DNA of 15,846 bases from an uncultured Collinsella sp. (GCA_900549355.1 UROA01000027.1:1-15846), one strand, 5' to 3'; positions 5,940 to 13,326 are shown, numbered from the stretch's first letter. Made by a program: numbers and translations. The notes: generated by a model from the letters alone, not told the origin.

Positions 5940-7219
5940 ATGGTCTTAAGAATGCTTTCCGCATCAAAGAATTGCGCGAAAAGATTCTTTTTACCATAGC
6001 TATGCTCGTCGTGTACCGCATTGGTGCGCACGTTCCTGTGCCCGGCATTCCCTTCCAGGGGATGCTGGGCCTTTTCTCGACCGATAACAATTCGGTCGCC
6101 GCAGGTGCTATGGCCCTCCTGAATCTTTTCTCTGGCGGCGCGTTGAGCTATGTGTCGGTGTTTTCGCTGGGCATCATGCCTTACATCACCAGCTCGATCA
6201 TCCTCCAGATGCTCCAGGCCGTCGTGCCTTCCCTGCATGAGCTTGCCCGCGAGGGCGAGGTCGGTCAGACCAAGATTACGCAGTATTCGCGTTACCTCAC
6301 CCTGGCTCTGGCAATCCTCAACTCCGTGGGTTACCTCTTCCTCTTTAAGAGCTTCGGCATCAGCTTCAATGGCGCCGGCGCTCCCGAGATCATCTTCGAC
6401 CTCATGATCGTCGGTACGCTCACCGCGGGCGCCATGCTGATCATGTGGATTGGTGAGCTCATCACCCAGCGCGGTATCGGCAATGGCATGTCGCTGATCA
6501 TCTTTGCGAACATCATGGCCGGTCTGCCGCAGGCTATCTTCTCCAGCACCGAGGGCAATGCCGGTGGCATCATCACCATGGTGATCATCTGCGCCATCAT
6601 CCTGCTGGTTATCCCGCTGATTGTTTTCCTTGAGCGCGGCCAGCGCCGCATCCCGGTCTCCTACGCTAAGCGCGTCGTGGGCCGTCGCATGATGGGTGGC
6701 CAGACCACCTACCTGCCCATCAAGGTCAACACCGCGGGTGTCGTGCCGATCATCTTCGCTTCGGCGCTGCTGTACTTCCCGGCTCAGATTGCCGTGTTCT
6801 TCCCCGGCATCGGCTGGATTCAGGCAGTTGCCTCCGCGCTTTCGACCGGTTGGCTCAACTGGGTGCTTAACGTTGTCCTCATCGTGTTCTTCGCGTACTT
6901 CTACACCTCCATGGTGTTCAACCCCGATGACACGGCCGATAACCTTAAGAAGCAGGGCGGCTTTATTCCGGGCGTCCGTCCGGGTAGGGCTACCGCGGCC
7001 TACATCAAGAACGCGCTCAACAAGATCACGCTTCCCAGCGCTGTCTTTTTGGCGCTCATCGCCATCGTGCCTTCGATCATCTTCTCCTTCACGGGTAACC
7101 ATCTGATCCAGGCATTTGGCGGCACGTCCATCCTCATCATGGTCGGCGTCGTGCTCGACACGGTCGATAAGCTCGAAGGCCAGATCAAGATGTATGATTA
7201 CGATGGATTCTTTAAATAG
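5933..7219 (+). CDS. secY: preprotein translocase subunit SecY
   Basis: SecY forms the membrane channel of the Sec system with SecE and SecG. The 428-aa protein has the expected ten hydrophobic segments. The start MLNGLKNAFRIKELREKILF and GAHVPVPGIP are typical, as are the pore-plug region SGGALSYVSVFSLGIMPYI and the cytoplasmic loop ERGQRRIPVSYAKRVVGRR used in SecA and ribosome contact. The start is GTG at 5933, inside rplO; the nearby ATG at 5940 is out of frame. A purine-rich GGCGGAAAGG is the likely ribosome-binding site. adk follows after 18 bases. Location between rplO and adk is the classical order. Confidence 0.97.
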   Translation: MLNGLKNAFRIKELREKILFTIAMLVVYRIGAHVPVPGIPFQGMLGLFSTDNNSVAAGAMALLNLFSGGALSYVSVFSLGIMPYITSSIILQMLQAVVPSLHELAREGEVGQTKITQYSRYLTLALAILNSVGYLFLFKSFGISFNGAGAPEIIFDLMIVGTLTAGAMLIMWIGELITQRGIGNGMSLIIFANIMAGLPQAIFSSTEGNAGGIITMVIICAIILLVIPLIVFLERGQRRIPVSYAKRVVGRRMMGGQTTYLPIKVNTAGVVPIIFASALLYFPAQIAVFFPGIGWIQAVASALSTGWLNWVLNVVLIVFFAYFYTSMVFNPDDTADNLKKQGGFIPGVRPGRATAAYIKNALNKITLPSAVFLALIAIVPSIIFSFTGNHLIQAFGGTSILIMVGVVLDTVDKLEGQIKMYDYDGFFK

Positions 7220-7237
7220 GCTAGAGGAGGATTGCTC

Positions 7238-7864
7238 ATGAACCTCGTATTGCTCGGAGCTCCGGGTGCCGGTAAGGGCACCGTCGCACAGGAGCTCGTC
7301 GCCGAGTTTGGAGTCGCCCATATTTCCACGGGCGACCTGCTGCGTGCTGCCGTCAAGGGTGGCACCGAGCTTGGTATTCAGGCTAAGAAGTACATGGACG
7401 CTGGCGAGCTCGTTCCCGACCAGCTCGTGATCGACCTTGTCAAGGAGCGCCTTGCCGCCGATGACGCCCAGCAGGGCTTCATCCTCGACGGCTTCCCGCG
7501 CAACACCGCCCAGGCTGTGACGCTCGATTCCGAGCTCTCCGCCATGGGTCGCGAGATCGATTGCGCCCTTCTGGTCGATGTGGCCCCCGAGGTCATTATC
7601 GATCGTCTGTCTTCGCGTCGCACCTGCCGCGCCTGCGGTTACACCGGCACCGCTGCCGATGCCACCTGCCCCAAGTGCGGTGGCGAGATGTATCAGCGCG
7701 ACGACGACAAGCCCGAGACCATCAAGAACCGTCTCGACGTCTACGAGAAGTCCACGAGCCCGCTCGTTGACTACTATCGTGGCCAGGGTCTGCTCAAGTC
7801 GGTCAACGGTGACCAGGCTCGCGAGACCGTGTACGGGGATGTCAAAGAGGCTCTCGGTCTATGA
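7238..7864 (+). CDS. adk: adenylate kinase
   Basis: Adenylate kinase interconverts ATP + AMP and 2 ADP in the cytoplasm. The 208-aa protein has the P-loop GAPGAGKGT (7-15), the AMP-site segment STGDLLRAA, LDGFPRN, and a long LID domain with a zinc-binding pattern C130-X2-C133 and C144-X2-C147, the Gram-positive type. The spacing between the two Cys pairs is shorter than in Bacillus. A TTG two codons upstream (7232) is possible, but ATG 7238 is preferred: AGAGGAGG (7223-7230) is seven bases away and the protein then begins MNLVLLGAPG as usual. Its stop overlaps the map start as ATGA. Confidence 0.96.
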   Translation: MNLVLLGAPGAGKGTVAQELVAEFGVAHISTGDLLRAAVKGGTELGIQAKKYMDAGELVPDQLVIDLVKERLAADDAQQGFILDGFPRNTAQAVTLDSELSAMGREIDCALLVDVAPEVIIDRLSSRRTCRACGYTGTAADATCPKCGGEMYQRDDDKPETIKNRLDVYEKSTSPLVDYYRGQGLLKSVNGDQARETVYGDVKEALGL

Positions 7865-8649
7865 TCAAGATTAAGTCTGCAACGCAAATCGAGCAGATGA
7901 AGAAGGCAGGAGCGCTATCTAAGATGGCGCTCCGCCACGTTGGAGCCATGGTTCGCCCTGGTGTTTCGACCTTTGAGCTTGATCAGCTTGCGGAGCAGAT
8001 TATCCGCATGCATGGTGGCACCCCGGCCTTTAAAGGTTACGGCGGGTTCCCCGGTACCATCTGTGCATCGATTAACGATGCCGTGGTGCATGGTATTCCC
8101 AACCCCGACATGATCCTGCGCGATGGCGATATCATCTCCATCGATACGGGAGCTGTTGTCGACGGTTGGGTCGGCGATAACGCTTGGACGTTTTTCGTCG
8201 GCACCCCCACACCCGAGGCCAAGGCCCTGTGCGAGGTTACGCGCGATTGCCTTAAGGCTGCAATCGAGCAGGCTGTTCCCGGTAACCATATCGGGGACGT
8301 CGGTTATGCCGTCCAGTCCCTCGCCGAGTCTCACGGTTACGGCGTGCTTCGCGATTACGTGGGGCATGGTATCGGCCGTGTGATGCACGAGGACCCCAAC
8401 GTTCCAAATTATGGAAAGAAGGGGAGGGGCGTTCGTCTCCAGGCCGGAATGGTCATTGCCATCGAGCCGATGGTCACGATGGGATCCAATCATGTGAGCA
8501 CGGGCTCCGACGGTTGGATTGTTACGACCAACGACCACCTGCCCGCCGCGCACTACGAGAACACCGTCGCCATCACCAATGACGGTCCGGTGATTCTCAC
8601 CACGGATGCCCAAGGTGCTTGGTGTTCGCTCCAAGGCGGAGAAATGTAA
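7861..8649 (+). CDS. map: type I methionine aminopeptidase
   Basis: The enzyme removes the initiator Met from new proteins. The 262-aa product has all five metal ligands at the family positions: D95 (SIDTG), D106 (VGDNAW), H169 (GHGIGR), E202 (IEPM) and E233 (HYENT), plus the substrate-side H77 (VVHGIPN). There is no N-terminal zinc-finger extension, so it is the short bacterial type. ATG 7861 overlaps the adk stop by 4 nt. The final codons GAAATG and the TAA stop are part of the inverted and direct repeats of the palindromic element that follows. Confidence 0.96.
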   Translation: MIKIKSATQIEQMKKAGALSKMALRHVGAMVRPGVSTFELDQLAEQIIRMHGGTPAFKGYGGFPGTICASINDAVVHGIPNPDMILRDGDIISIDTGAVVDGWVGDNAWTFFVGTPTPEAKALCEVTRDCLKAAIEQAVPGNHIGDVGYAVQSLAESHGYGVLRDYVGHGIGRVMHEDPNVPNYGKKGRGVRLQAGMVIAIEPMVTMGSNHVSTGSDGWIVTTNDHLPAAHYENTVAITNDGPVILTTDAQGAWCSLQGGEM

Positions 8650-8777
8650 AAGTCGCCGCCCCCTGATGCCCAACCTCGCCTTTCAATTTCGAAGGCATGA
8701 CCCCAAGGTCTATGCCTTCTCATTTCAAGGCGATCTTGGGCATCAGGGAACGGCTTTGTTTTACATTTCAAATGTAA
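8641..8777. repeat. compound palindrome between map and infA, flanked by AAATGTAA direct repeats
   Basis: Nested complementary arms run inward: GAAATGTAAAA (8641-8651) with TTTTACATTTC (8759-8769); GCCG (8655-8658) with CGGC (8751-8754); CCCTGATGCCCAA (8661-8673) with TTGGGCATCAGGG (8736-8748); CGCCTT (8677-8682) with AAGGCG (8727-8732); GAAGGCAT (8691-8698) with ATGCCTTC (8712-8719); GACC (8699-8702) with GGTC (8707-8710), loop CCAA. In addition AAATGTAA occurs directly repeated at 8642-8649 and 8770-8777, bracketing a 120-base unit like a target-site duplication. The folded RNA would be a long stable hairpin. It may be a miniature mobile element, a dispersed palindromic repeat, or a terminator for map; the sequence alone does not decide. 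Confidence 0.7.
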
Positions 8778-8813
8778 CAAGTTCCATTTAGTTGTGGAGC
8801 CATTACGAAGTTA

Positions 8814-8842
8814 TTACGATGCGTGCATACGTGTTGTAAAAT
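8814..8842 (+). promoter_or_regulatory. infA: possible promoter for infA and the downstream alpha block
   Basis: TAAAAT (8837-8842), preceded by TTG, is a good -10 candidate. TTACGA (8814-8819) at 17-base spacing is a weak -35. The surrounding 8759-8870 is distinctly AT-rich. It lies after the large palindrome, where transcription from upstream may be cut, and 40 bases before the infA start. An internal promoter here would fit infA-rpmJ-rpsM-rpsK-rpsD-rpoA-rplQ being run as a separate unit. Confidence 0.45.
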
Positions 8843-8881
8843 ACTCAATCGCTGTCGTTTTCTAGAGAAAGATGATTGCTT

Positions 8882-9100
8882 GTGAAGAAGGAAGACGCAA
8901 TTGAGCTCGAGGGTACGGTAAAGGAACCGCTGCCCAATGCCATGTTTAAGGTCGAGCTCGAGAACGGTCATTCGGTTCTGTGCAACATTTCTGGCAAGAT
9001 CCGAATGAATTACATCCGCATTCTCCCCGGTGACAGGGTTGTCGTGGAGCTTTCCCCGTACGACCTGACCCGCGGCCGCATCACCTATCGCTATAAATAG
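8882..9100 (+). CDS. infA: translation initiation factor IF-1
   Basis: IF-1 binds the 30S A site during initiation. From GTG 8882 the product is 72 aa, exactly the usual length: MKKEDAIELEGTVKE at the start, then LPNAMFKVELENGHSVLCNI, SGKIRMNYIRILPGDRV and the end SPYDLTRGRITYRYK, an OB fold. A TTG at 8876 could add two residues, but the purine-rich AGAGAAAGA (8864-8872) is only 3 bases from it and 9 from the GTG, so GTG is chosen. No strong AGGAGG site is present, unlike most genes here. A non-coding stretch of 147 bases follows before rpmJ. Confidence 0.95.
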   Translation: MKKEDAIELEGTVKEPLPNAMFKVELENGHSVLCNISGKIRMNYIRILPGDRVVVELSPYDLTRGRITYRYK

Positions 9101-9110
9101 CGGCACGCAT

Positions 9111-9163
9111 ACACGCTCTTTTCCGACTGCAGGCTTAGCTCAACCTACGGTCGGTTTGCGTGT
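9111..9163 (+). promoter_or_regulatory. structured leader between infA and rpmJ
   Basis: Two nested stems are visible: ACACGC (9111-9116) with GCGTGT (9158-9163), and CCGAC (9123-9127) with GTCGG (9150-9154). A further short pairing AGG/CCT (9131-9133, 9144-9146) is possible inside. No T-run follows, so termination is unlikely. It lies 11-63 bases after the infA stop and well before the rpmJ ribosome-binding site AAAGGAAG. A role in mRNA processing or ribosomal-protein feedback is conceivable but not shown. Confidence 0.4.
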
Positions 9164-9247
9164 GAAGACCAGCCATAGTTTTAAACGCCTGCGGCTGGGC
9201 GAGTAGATAGTAGGGAAGTAGTTTGAGCGCTACCGAAAGGAAGAACG

Positions 9248-9361
9248 ATGAAGGTACGTCCTTCGGTCAAGAAGATGTGCGATAAGTGCAAAATCATTAG
9301 GCGCCATGGCAAGGTCCTCGTCATTTGCGAGAACCCCCGTCATAAGCAGCGTCAGGGTTAA
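9248..9361 (+). CDS. rpmJ: 50S ribosomal protein L36, zinc-binding form
   Basis: This 37-aa gene reads MKVRPSVKKMCDKC, KIIRRHGKVLVIC and ENPRHKQRQG, the standard L36. Zinc ligands are C11, C14, C27 and H32, so this is the C+ form. GAAAGGAAG lies just upstream of ATG 9248. It sits between infA and rpsM as in most bacteria, and the rpsM ribosome-binding site begins right after its stop. Confidence 0.95.
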   Translation: MKVRPSVKKMCDKCKIIRRHGKVLVICENPRHKQRQG

Positions 9362-9375
9362 GAGAGGAGACTACG

Positions 9376-9750
9376 TTGGCCCGTATTAATGGTGTCGACC
9401 TCCCGCGTGAGAAGCGCGTTGAGATCGGTCTGACCTACATTTACGGCATCGGCCGCACCACTGCGACGAAGATCTGCGTCGAGTGCAACGTTAACGTGGA
9501 TACGCGCGTTAAGGACCTCACCGAGGATGAGGTTAACGCTATCCGCGATTATATCGATAAGAACCAGATCATGGTTGAGGGCGACCTCCGCCGTGAGCGC
9601 AACCAGAACGTCAAGCGCCTTATGGACATCGGCTGCAACCGCGGCCTTCGTCACCGCAAGGGCCTTCCGGTCCGCGGCCAGCGCACCCACACTAACGCTC
9701 GTACCCGCAAGGGCCCGAAGCGTCAGATCGGTGCTAAGAAGAAGAAATAA
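9376..9750 (+). CDS. rpsM: 30S ribosomal protein S13
   Basis: S13 lies in the 30S head and bridges to L5 of the large subunit. The 124-aa product begins MARINGVDLPREKRVEIGLT with the helix-hairpin IYGIGRTTATKIC, and ends with GLRHRKGLPVRGQRTHTNAR and the basic tail KGPKRQIGAKKKK. The start codon is TTG at 9376, unusual for a highly expressed gene, but AGAGGAGA (9363-9370) is well placed and no in-frame ATG or GTG fits the family N-terminus. This is the partner of L5 at bridge B1b, of interest because L5 has an odd insert here. Confidence 0.96.
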   Translation: MARINGVDLPREKRVEIGLTYIYGIGRTTATKICVECNVNVDTRVKDLTEDEVNAIRDYIDKNQIMVEGDLRRERNQNVKRLMDIGCNRGLRHRKGLPVRGQRTHTNARTRKGPKRQIGAKKKK

Positions 9751-9764
9751 GGAGCGCTAGATAG

Positions 9765-10169
9765 ATGGCTACTGCTAAGAAGAACGTTCGCGCTGCCCGT
9801 CTGAAGCGCGCGGACCGTAAGAACATTTCCGTGGGCCAGGCTCACATTCGTTCTACGTTCAACAACACGATCGTTTCGATCACCGATCCCCAGGGCAACG
9901 TCATTTCCTGGAAGTCGGCTGGCCAGGTGGGCTTCAAGGGCTCCCGTAAGTCCACGCCGTTCGCTGCCCAGATGGCTGCCGAGGCTGCTGCCAAGCAGGC
10001 CATGGAGCACGGTATGAAGAAGGTTTCCGTCTTCGTCAAGGGCCCCGGCTCCGGTCGTGAGACCGCCATCCGCTCCCTCCAGGCTGCTGGCCTCGAGGTC
10101 TCGAGCATCCAGGACAAGACCCCCATTCCGCACAACGGCTGCCGCCCCAAGAAGCGTCGCCGCGTGTAA
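9765..10169 (+). CDS. rpsK: 30S ribosomal protein S11
   Basis: The 134-aa protein shows HIRSTFNNTIVSITDPQGNV, KGSRKSTPFAAQMAAEAAA and the C-terminal NGCRPKKRRRV, all diagnostic of S11, a component of the 30S platform near the mRNA exit. ATG 9765 follows rpsM by 14 bases; AAGGAG overlaps the end of rpsM. Length and order are standard. Confidence 0.97.
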   Translation: MATAKKNVRAARLKRADRKNISVGQAHIRSTFNNTIVSITDPQGNVISWKSAGQVGFKGSRKSTPFAAQMAAEAAAKQAMEHGMKKVSVFVKGPGSGRETAIRSLQAAGLEVSSIQDKTPIPHNGCRPKKRRRV

Positions 10170-10188
10170 CTGAAAGGATCGTATCAAT

Positions 10189-10785
10189 ATGGCAATCGAC
10201 AGGACTCCTGTTCTTAAGCGCTGCCGTCAGCTCGGGATCGATCCCGCTGAGCTCGGTTACAGCAGCAAGAAGGAATCTATCCGTCAGCCCAAGCGCCGTC
10301 GCAAGGAATCTGAGTACGGCATGCAGCTGCGCGAGAAGCAGAAGGTCAAGTTCATCTATGGCGTTCTGGAGAAGCAGTTCCACGGCTACTTCAACAAGGC
10401 CCGCAAGATGAACGGCGTCACCGGTGAGAACCTCATGATCATCCTTGAGTCTCGCCTCGACAACGTCGTCTTCCGTCTTGGCTTCGCCCGCACCCGCAAA
10501 GAGGCTCGTCAGTCCGTCCGTCACGGTCACTTCACCGTGAACGGCAAGCGCGTGGACATCCCGTCCTACCGCGTCAAGGCCGGCGACGTCGTCGCTGTCG
10601 GCGAGAAGTTCCGTGACCTCCTCCCCATCAAGGAGGCCCTGATTTCCTCCGAGCGCTTTGAGGTCCCTGGCTGGCTCGAGGTCGATATCGAGAAGCTGTC
10701 TGGTAACGTGCTCGCTCTGCCGACGCGTGAGCAGATCAGCGGTGATATCAACGAGCAGCTCATCGTCGAGCTCTACTCTAAGTAG
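10189..10785 (+). CDS. rpsD: 30S ribosomal protein S4, zinc-independent form
   Basis: S4 starts 16S rRNA folding and, in E. coli, represses the alpha operon. The 198-aa product starts MAIDRTPVLKRCRQLGIDPA. It lacks the N-terminal cluster of four Cys found in zinc-binding S4, having only C12 in that region. The S4 RNA-binding domain is seen at LESRLDNVVFRLGFARTRKE followed by RQSVRHGHFTVNGKRVDIPS. The end ISGDINEQLIVELYSK is typical. ATG 10189 has AAAGGATCG upstream. Neighbouring rpsK and rpoA are in the usual order. Confidence 0.97.
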   Translation: MAIDRTPVLKRCRQLGIDPAELGYSSKKESIRQPKRRRKESEYGMQLREKQKVKFIYGVLEKQFHGYFNKARKMNGVTGENLMIILESRLDNVVFRLGFARTRKEARQSVRHGHFTVNGKRVDIPSYRVKAGDVVAVGEKFRDLLPIKEALISSERFEVPGWLEVDIEKLSGNVLALPTREQISGDINEQLIVELYSK

Positions 10786-10817
10786 TCCATCCGGGCTGCT
10801 GAGGCTGGAGGTAATAC

Positions 10818-11759
10818 ATGTCAGAATTTATTAGGCCTCAGGTTCAGGTCGAAGAGATCAACGAGACGTCTGCTCGTGTCTCCGTCGAGCCGCTCGAGCG
10901 TGGTTACGGCGATACGCTGGGTAACTCCCTTCGTCGCGTTCTTCTGTCCTCGCTCGAGGGTGCCGCCGTCGAGGCTATTCAGATCGATGGTGCGCAGCAC
11001 GAGTTCATGACCATCCCTAACATGGTCGAGGATGTCACCGACATCGTCCTGAATGTCAAGGGTCTTGTCTTCAGGGCTCTCGGCACGACCGACGAGGCGA
11101 CCGCCACCATCTCGGTTGACGGCCCCTGCGAGGTCACCGGTGCGGACTTCTTTATTCCGTCCGAGTTTGAGCTGGTCAACCCCGAGCAGCACATCGCTAC
11201 GCTCACCGAGGGTGGCCATCTCACCATGAGCATGCGCATCGGCTATGGCCGCGGCTATGTTTCTGGCGAGGCCAACAAGCGAGACAACGATCCCATCGGT
11301 GTGATCCACGTCGACTCGCTGTACTCGCCGGTTTCCCGTTGCGCCAAGCTCGTTGAGGCTTGCCGTGTCGGTCAGCACACCGACTACGACCGCCTTGTCC
11401 TCGAGATCGAGACCAACGGCTCCATCGCTCCGCGCGACGCCGTGGTCCAGGCTGCCAATATCATCAACCAGCATATGGCCGCCTTTATGAACCTTGCCGA
11501 GACCCCCGAGGTCGAGGAGGAGGCTTCGATCTTCGCTCCCGAGGTCACCAACGACAACGCTGAGCTGGACAAGCAGATCGAGGATCTGGACCTTTCCGTC
11601 CGTTCCTACAACTGCCTTAAGCGCGCCAGCATTCACTCGGTCCGTCAGCTCGTTGAGTTCTCGGAGAACGATCTGCTCAACATCCGTAACTTCGGTGTTA
11701 AGTCGATCGAGGAAGTGAAGGACAAGCTTGAGTCCATGGGCCTGAGCCTGAAGGCTTAA
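10818..11759 (+). CDS. rpoA: RNA polymerase subunit alpha
   Basis: The 313-aa alpha subunit nucleates assembly of RNA polymerase. The N-terminal domain carries EPLERGYGDTLGNSLRRVLL and SSLEGAAVEAIQIDGAQHEF, the dimer interface and beta contact. After an acidic linker (EVEEEASIF, then DNAELDKQIEDL) the C-terminal domain LSVRSYNCLKRASIHSVRQL and NFGVKSIEEVKDKL contains the helix-hairpin-helix elements that bind UP elements and activators. GGAGGTAAT precedes ATG 10818. It lies between rpsD and rplQ as expected. Confidence 0.98.
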   Translation: MSEFIRPQVQVEEINETSARVSVEPLERGYGDTLGNSLRRVLLSSLEGAAVEAIQIDGAQHEFMTIPNMVEDVTDIVLNVKGLVFRALGTTDEATATISVDGPCEVTGADFFIPSEFELVNPEQHIATLTEGGHLTMSMRIGYGRGYVSGEANKRDNDPIGVIHVDSLYSPVSRCAKLVEACRVGQHTDYDRLVLEIETNGSIAPRDAVVQAANIINQHMAAFMNLAETPEVEEEASIFAPEVTNDNAELDKQIEDLDLSVRSYNCLKRASIHSVRQLVEFSENDLLNIRNFGVKSIEEVKDKLESMGLSLKA

Positions 11760-11789
11760 TGCTTCGCATATTTGAGGAGAAACTAGACC

Positions 11790-12257
11790 ATGCGTCACAA
11801 CGTTAAGAAGGGCCTGAAGCTCGGCACCGATGCGAGCCACACCAAGGCCATGAAGAAGAGCCTTGCTAAGGCCCTCTTCGAGAACGACCGCATCAAGACC
11901 ACCGAGACCCGCGCTAAGGCGCTGCGTTCGGTCGTCGATCCGATCATCACTTGGGCCAAGAAGGGCGACCTGCACTCTCGTCGTCTGGCTATCGCCAAGC
12001 TCGGCGATAAGCAGCTCGTTGCCGAGATCTTCGACAAGGCTGCCCAGGGTATGTGGCAGGACCGCAACGGCGGTTACACCCGCATCATGAAGCTCGGTAA
12101 CCGCAAGGGCGACAACGCTCCCATCGTTATCATGGAGCTCGTCACCGAGCCTTGCACGCCTAAGGCCAAGAAGGCTGCTCCGGCCCCCAAGAAGGCCGCT
12201 GCTCCCAAGAAGGTCGAGGCTGCCGAGGAGGCTCCTGCTGAGGAGACCGCTGAGTAG
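11790..12257 (+). CDS. rplQ: 50S ribosomal protein L17 with Lys/Ala/Glu-rich tail
   Basis: L17 lies near the peptide exit tunnel on the large subunit. The core, about 1-121 (MRHNVKKGLKLGTDASHTKA to IVIMELVTEP), matches bacterial L17. It is followed by a low-complexity tail of some 34 residues made of KKAAPAPKKAAAPKK and then acidic EAAEEAPAEETAE. Such tails are known on L17 of actinobacteria and are variable. GAGGAGA is the ribosome-binding site for ATG 11790. It is the last gene of the block and is followed by a strong terminator. Confidence 0.96.
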   Translation: MRHNVKKGLKLGTDASHTKAMKKSLAKALFENDRIKTTETRAKALRSVVDPIITWAKKGDLHSRRLAIAKLGDKQLVAEIFDKAAQGMWQDRNGGYTRIMKLGNRKGDNAPIVIMELVTEPCTPKAKKAAPAPKKAAAPKKVEAAEEAPAEETAE

Positions 12258-12283
12258 ACAATCCGTCTGCATAGGCTATATTC

Positions 12284-12314
12284 GAGGGGTACGTTCGCGT
12301 ACCCCTCTTTTTTT
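12284..12314 (+). terminator. intrinsic terminator after rplQ
   Basis: Perfect 10-bp stem GAGGGGTACG (12284-12293) / CGTACCCCTC (12298-12307), loop TTCG, then seven T (12308-12314). The UUCG tetraloop on a C-G closing pair is especially stable. It begins 27 bases after the rplQ stop and closes the ribosomal transcription unit. Confidence 0.93.
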
Positions 12315-12349
12315 GTCGAAATGCCATTGCCTGTTTGTTGGGAGCGCCC

Positions 12350-13174
12350 ATGACCGCGCCGTCTGATTTCAATTCGATTCCAGAGCTCGATGCCACGCTC
12401 GTTTTCCGCGTGGCCTACGATGGCTCGTCCTATAGCGGCTTTGCCGAGCAGCCTGGCCAGACGACGGTTGCGGGCGAGCTGCGCCGCGCTATCGAGACGC
12501 TCCTGCGCCGTCCGATCGACCTGACGTGTGCGGGGCGTACCGATGCCGGCGTACATGCCGTGGCTCAGTTCATCAGCGTGCCCGTAACGGACGCTGAGTT
12601 GGCTTTGACGCGCCGTAGGTGGCTGAGGGCTATGGATGCCCTTCTGCCCAAAGATATCGCCATAAACGAGGTCTACAGGGCCCGTAAAGGCTTTTCTGCA
12701 CGCTTTGATGCGCGTTCCCGTACGTATACGTACCGTATTGCCGATCGCGACGCGCGCCCTGTGCTTTCGCGCGGTGCGGTGTGGTGGCATCGCTACCCAT
12801 TGGATGTTGAGGCGATGTCTGCGGCCTGTCCCGCGCTGCTGGGCGAGCAGGACTTCAAGAGCTTTTGCAAGGTGGCGTCTGCCGTGGGCAAGCCCACGCA
12901 CCGCTGCGTGATGCGTGCCGAGTTTGGCCATGAGGTTGCGTTTGGCGAGGACATCCTGACGTTTACCATCGAGGGCAATGCGTTTCTGCATTCGATGGTC
13001 CGTACGATCGTGGGCACGCTTGTCGAGATTGGCATGCATCGCCGTGAACCCGAGTGGATGCGCGAGGTCATCGATGCTTGCGATCGTACCGCTGCGGGCC
13101 CCACGGCTCCTGCTTGCGGCCTTACGTTTATGGGCGTGGATTACGATCCCGCCGAGCTTGTCGTGCTCGACTAG
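12350..13174 (+). CDS. truA: tRNA pseudouridine(38-40) synthase TruA
   Basis: TruA converts U38-U40 of tRNA anticodon arms to pseudouridine. From ATG 12350 the product is 274 aa. The catalytic Asp is D65 in CAGRTDAGVHA. AYDGSSYSGFAEQPGQTTV is the typical N-terminal strand, FDARSRTYTYRI and NAFLHSMVRTIVGTL are the other conserved blocks. A TTG at 12335 would add five residues; ATG is chosen because GGGAG lies five bases upstream. It starts only 35 bases after the rplQ terminator, so it has little room for its own promoter and may depend partly on read-through. truA after rplQ is a common gene order. Confidence 0.95.
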   Translation: MTAPSDFNSIPELDATLVFRVAYDGSSYSGFAEQPGQTTVAGELRRAIETLLRRPIDLTCAGRTDAGVHAVAQFISVPVTDAELALTRRRWLRAMDALLPKDIAINEVYRARKGFSARFDARSRTYTYRIADRDARPVLSRGAVWWHRYPLDVEAMSAACPALLGEQDFKSFCKVASAVGKPTHRCVMRAEFGHEVAFGEDILTFTIEGNAFLHSMVRTIVGTLVEIGMHRREPEWMREVIDACDRTAAGPTAPACGLTFMGVDYDPAELVVLD

Positions 13175-13326
13175 GGGAGGGCTCGACGCGCCGTTCGTCG
13201 GCACCTGTCATCTGTGGGCTGCGCGTGTGCAACATCTGTTCTTGGCGTGCAGTGCAACCGGTGTCTCATTGCTTTTATTGCCGGGGTGTACCATGAACAA
13301 CAGTTTGATTCATTGCTGTCGAGAGG

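Noticed and set aside
5940..5942. ATG as the secY start
   Set aside because: It is out of frame with SecY; the conserved N-terminus is reached only from GTG 5933.
5936..7321. 461-codon open frame on the minus strand across secY
   Set aside because: It is a highly charged His/Asp/Glu-rich shadow of a membrane protein gene, with no recognisable domain.
2333..12257. An undescribed defence or mobile gene system within the ribosomal block
   Set aside because: Every gene there is a recognised housekeeping gene in standard order; only the intergenic elements and the L5 insert are unexplained.
10821..12272. 483-codon open frame on the minus strand across rpoA and rplQ
   Set aside because: It mirrors two well-conserved genes and overlaps the rplQ end; no ribosome-binding site or family features.
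13184..13200. CGACG/CGTCG hairpin after truA as a terminator
   Set aside because: Only 5 bp, 7-base loop and no T-run follow; too weak to call.
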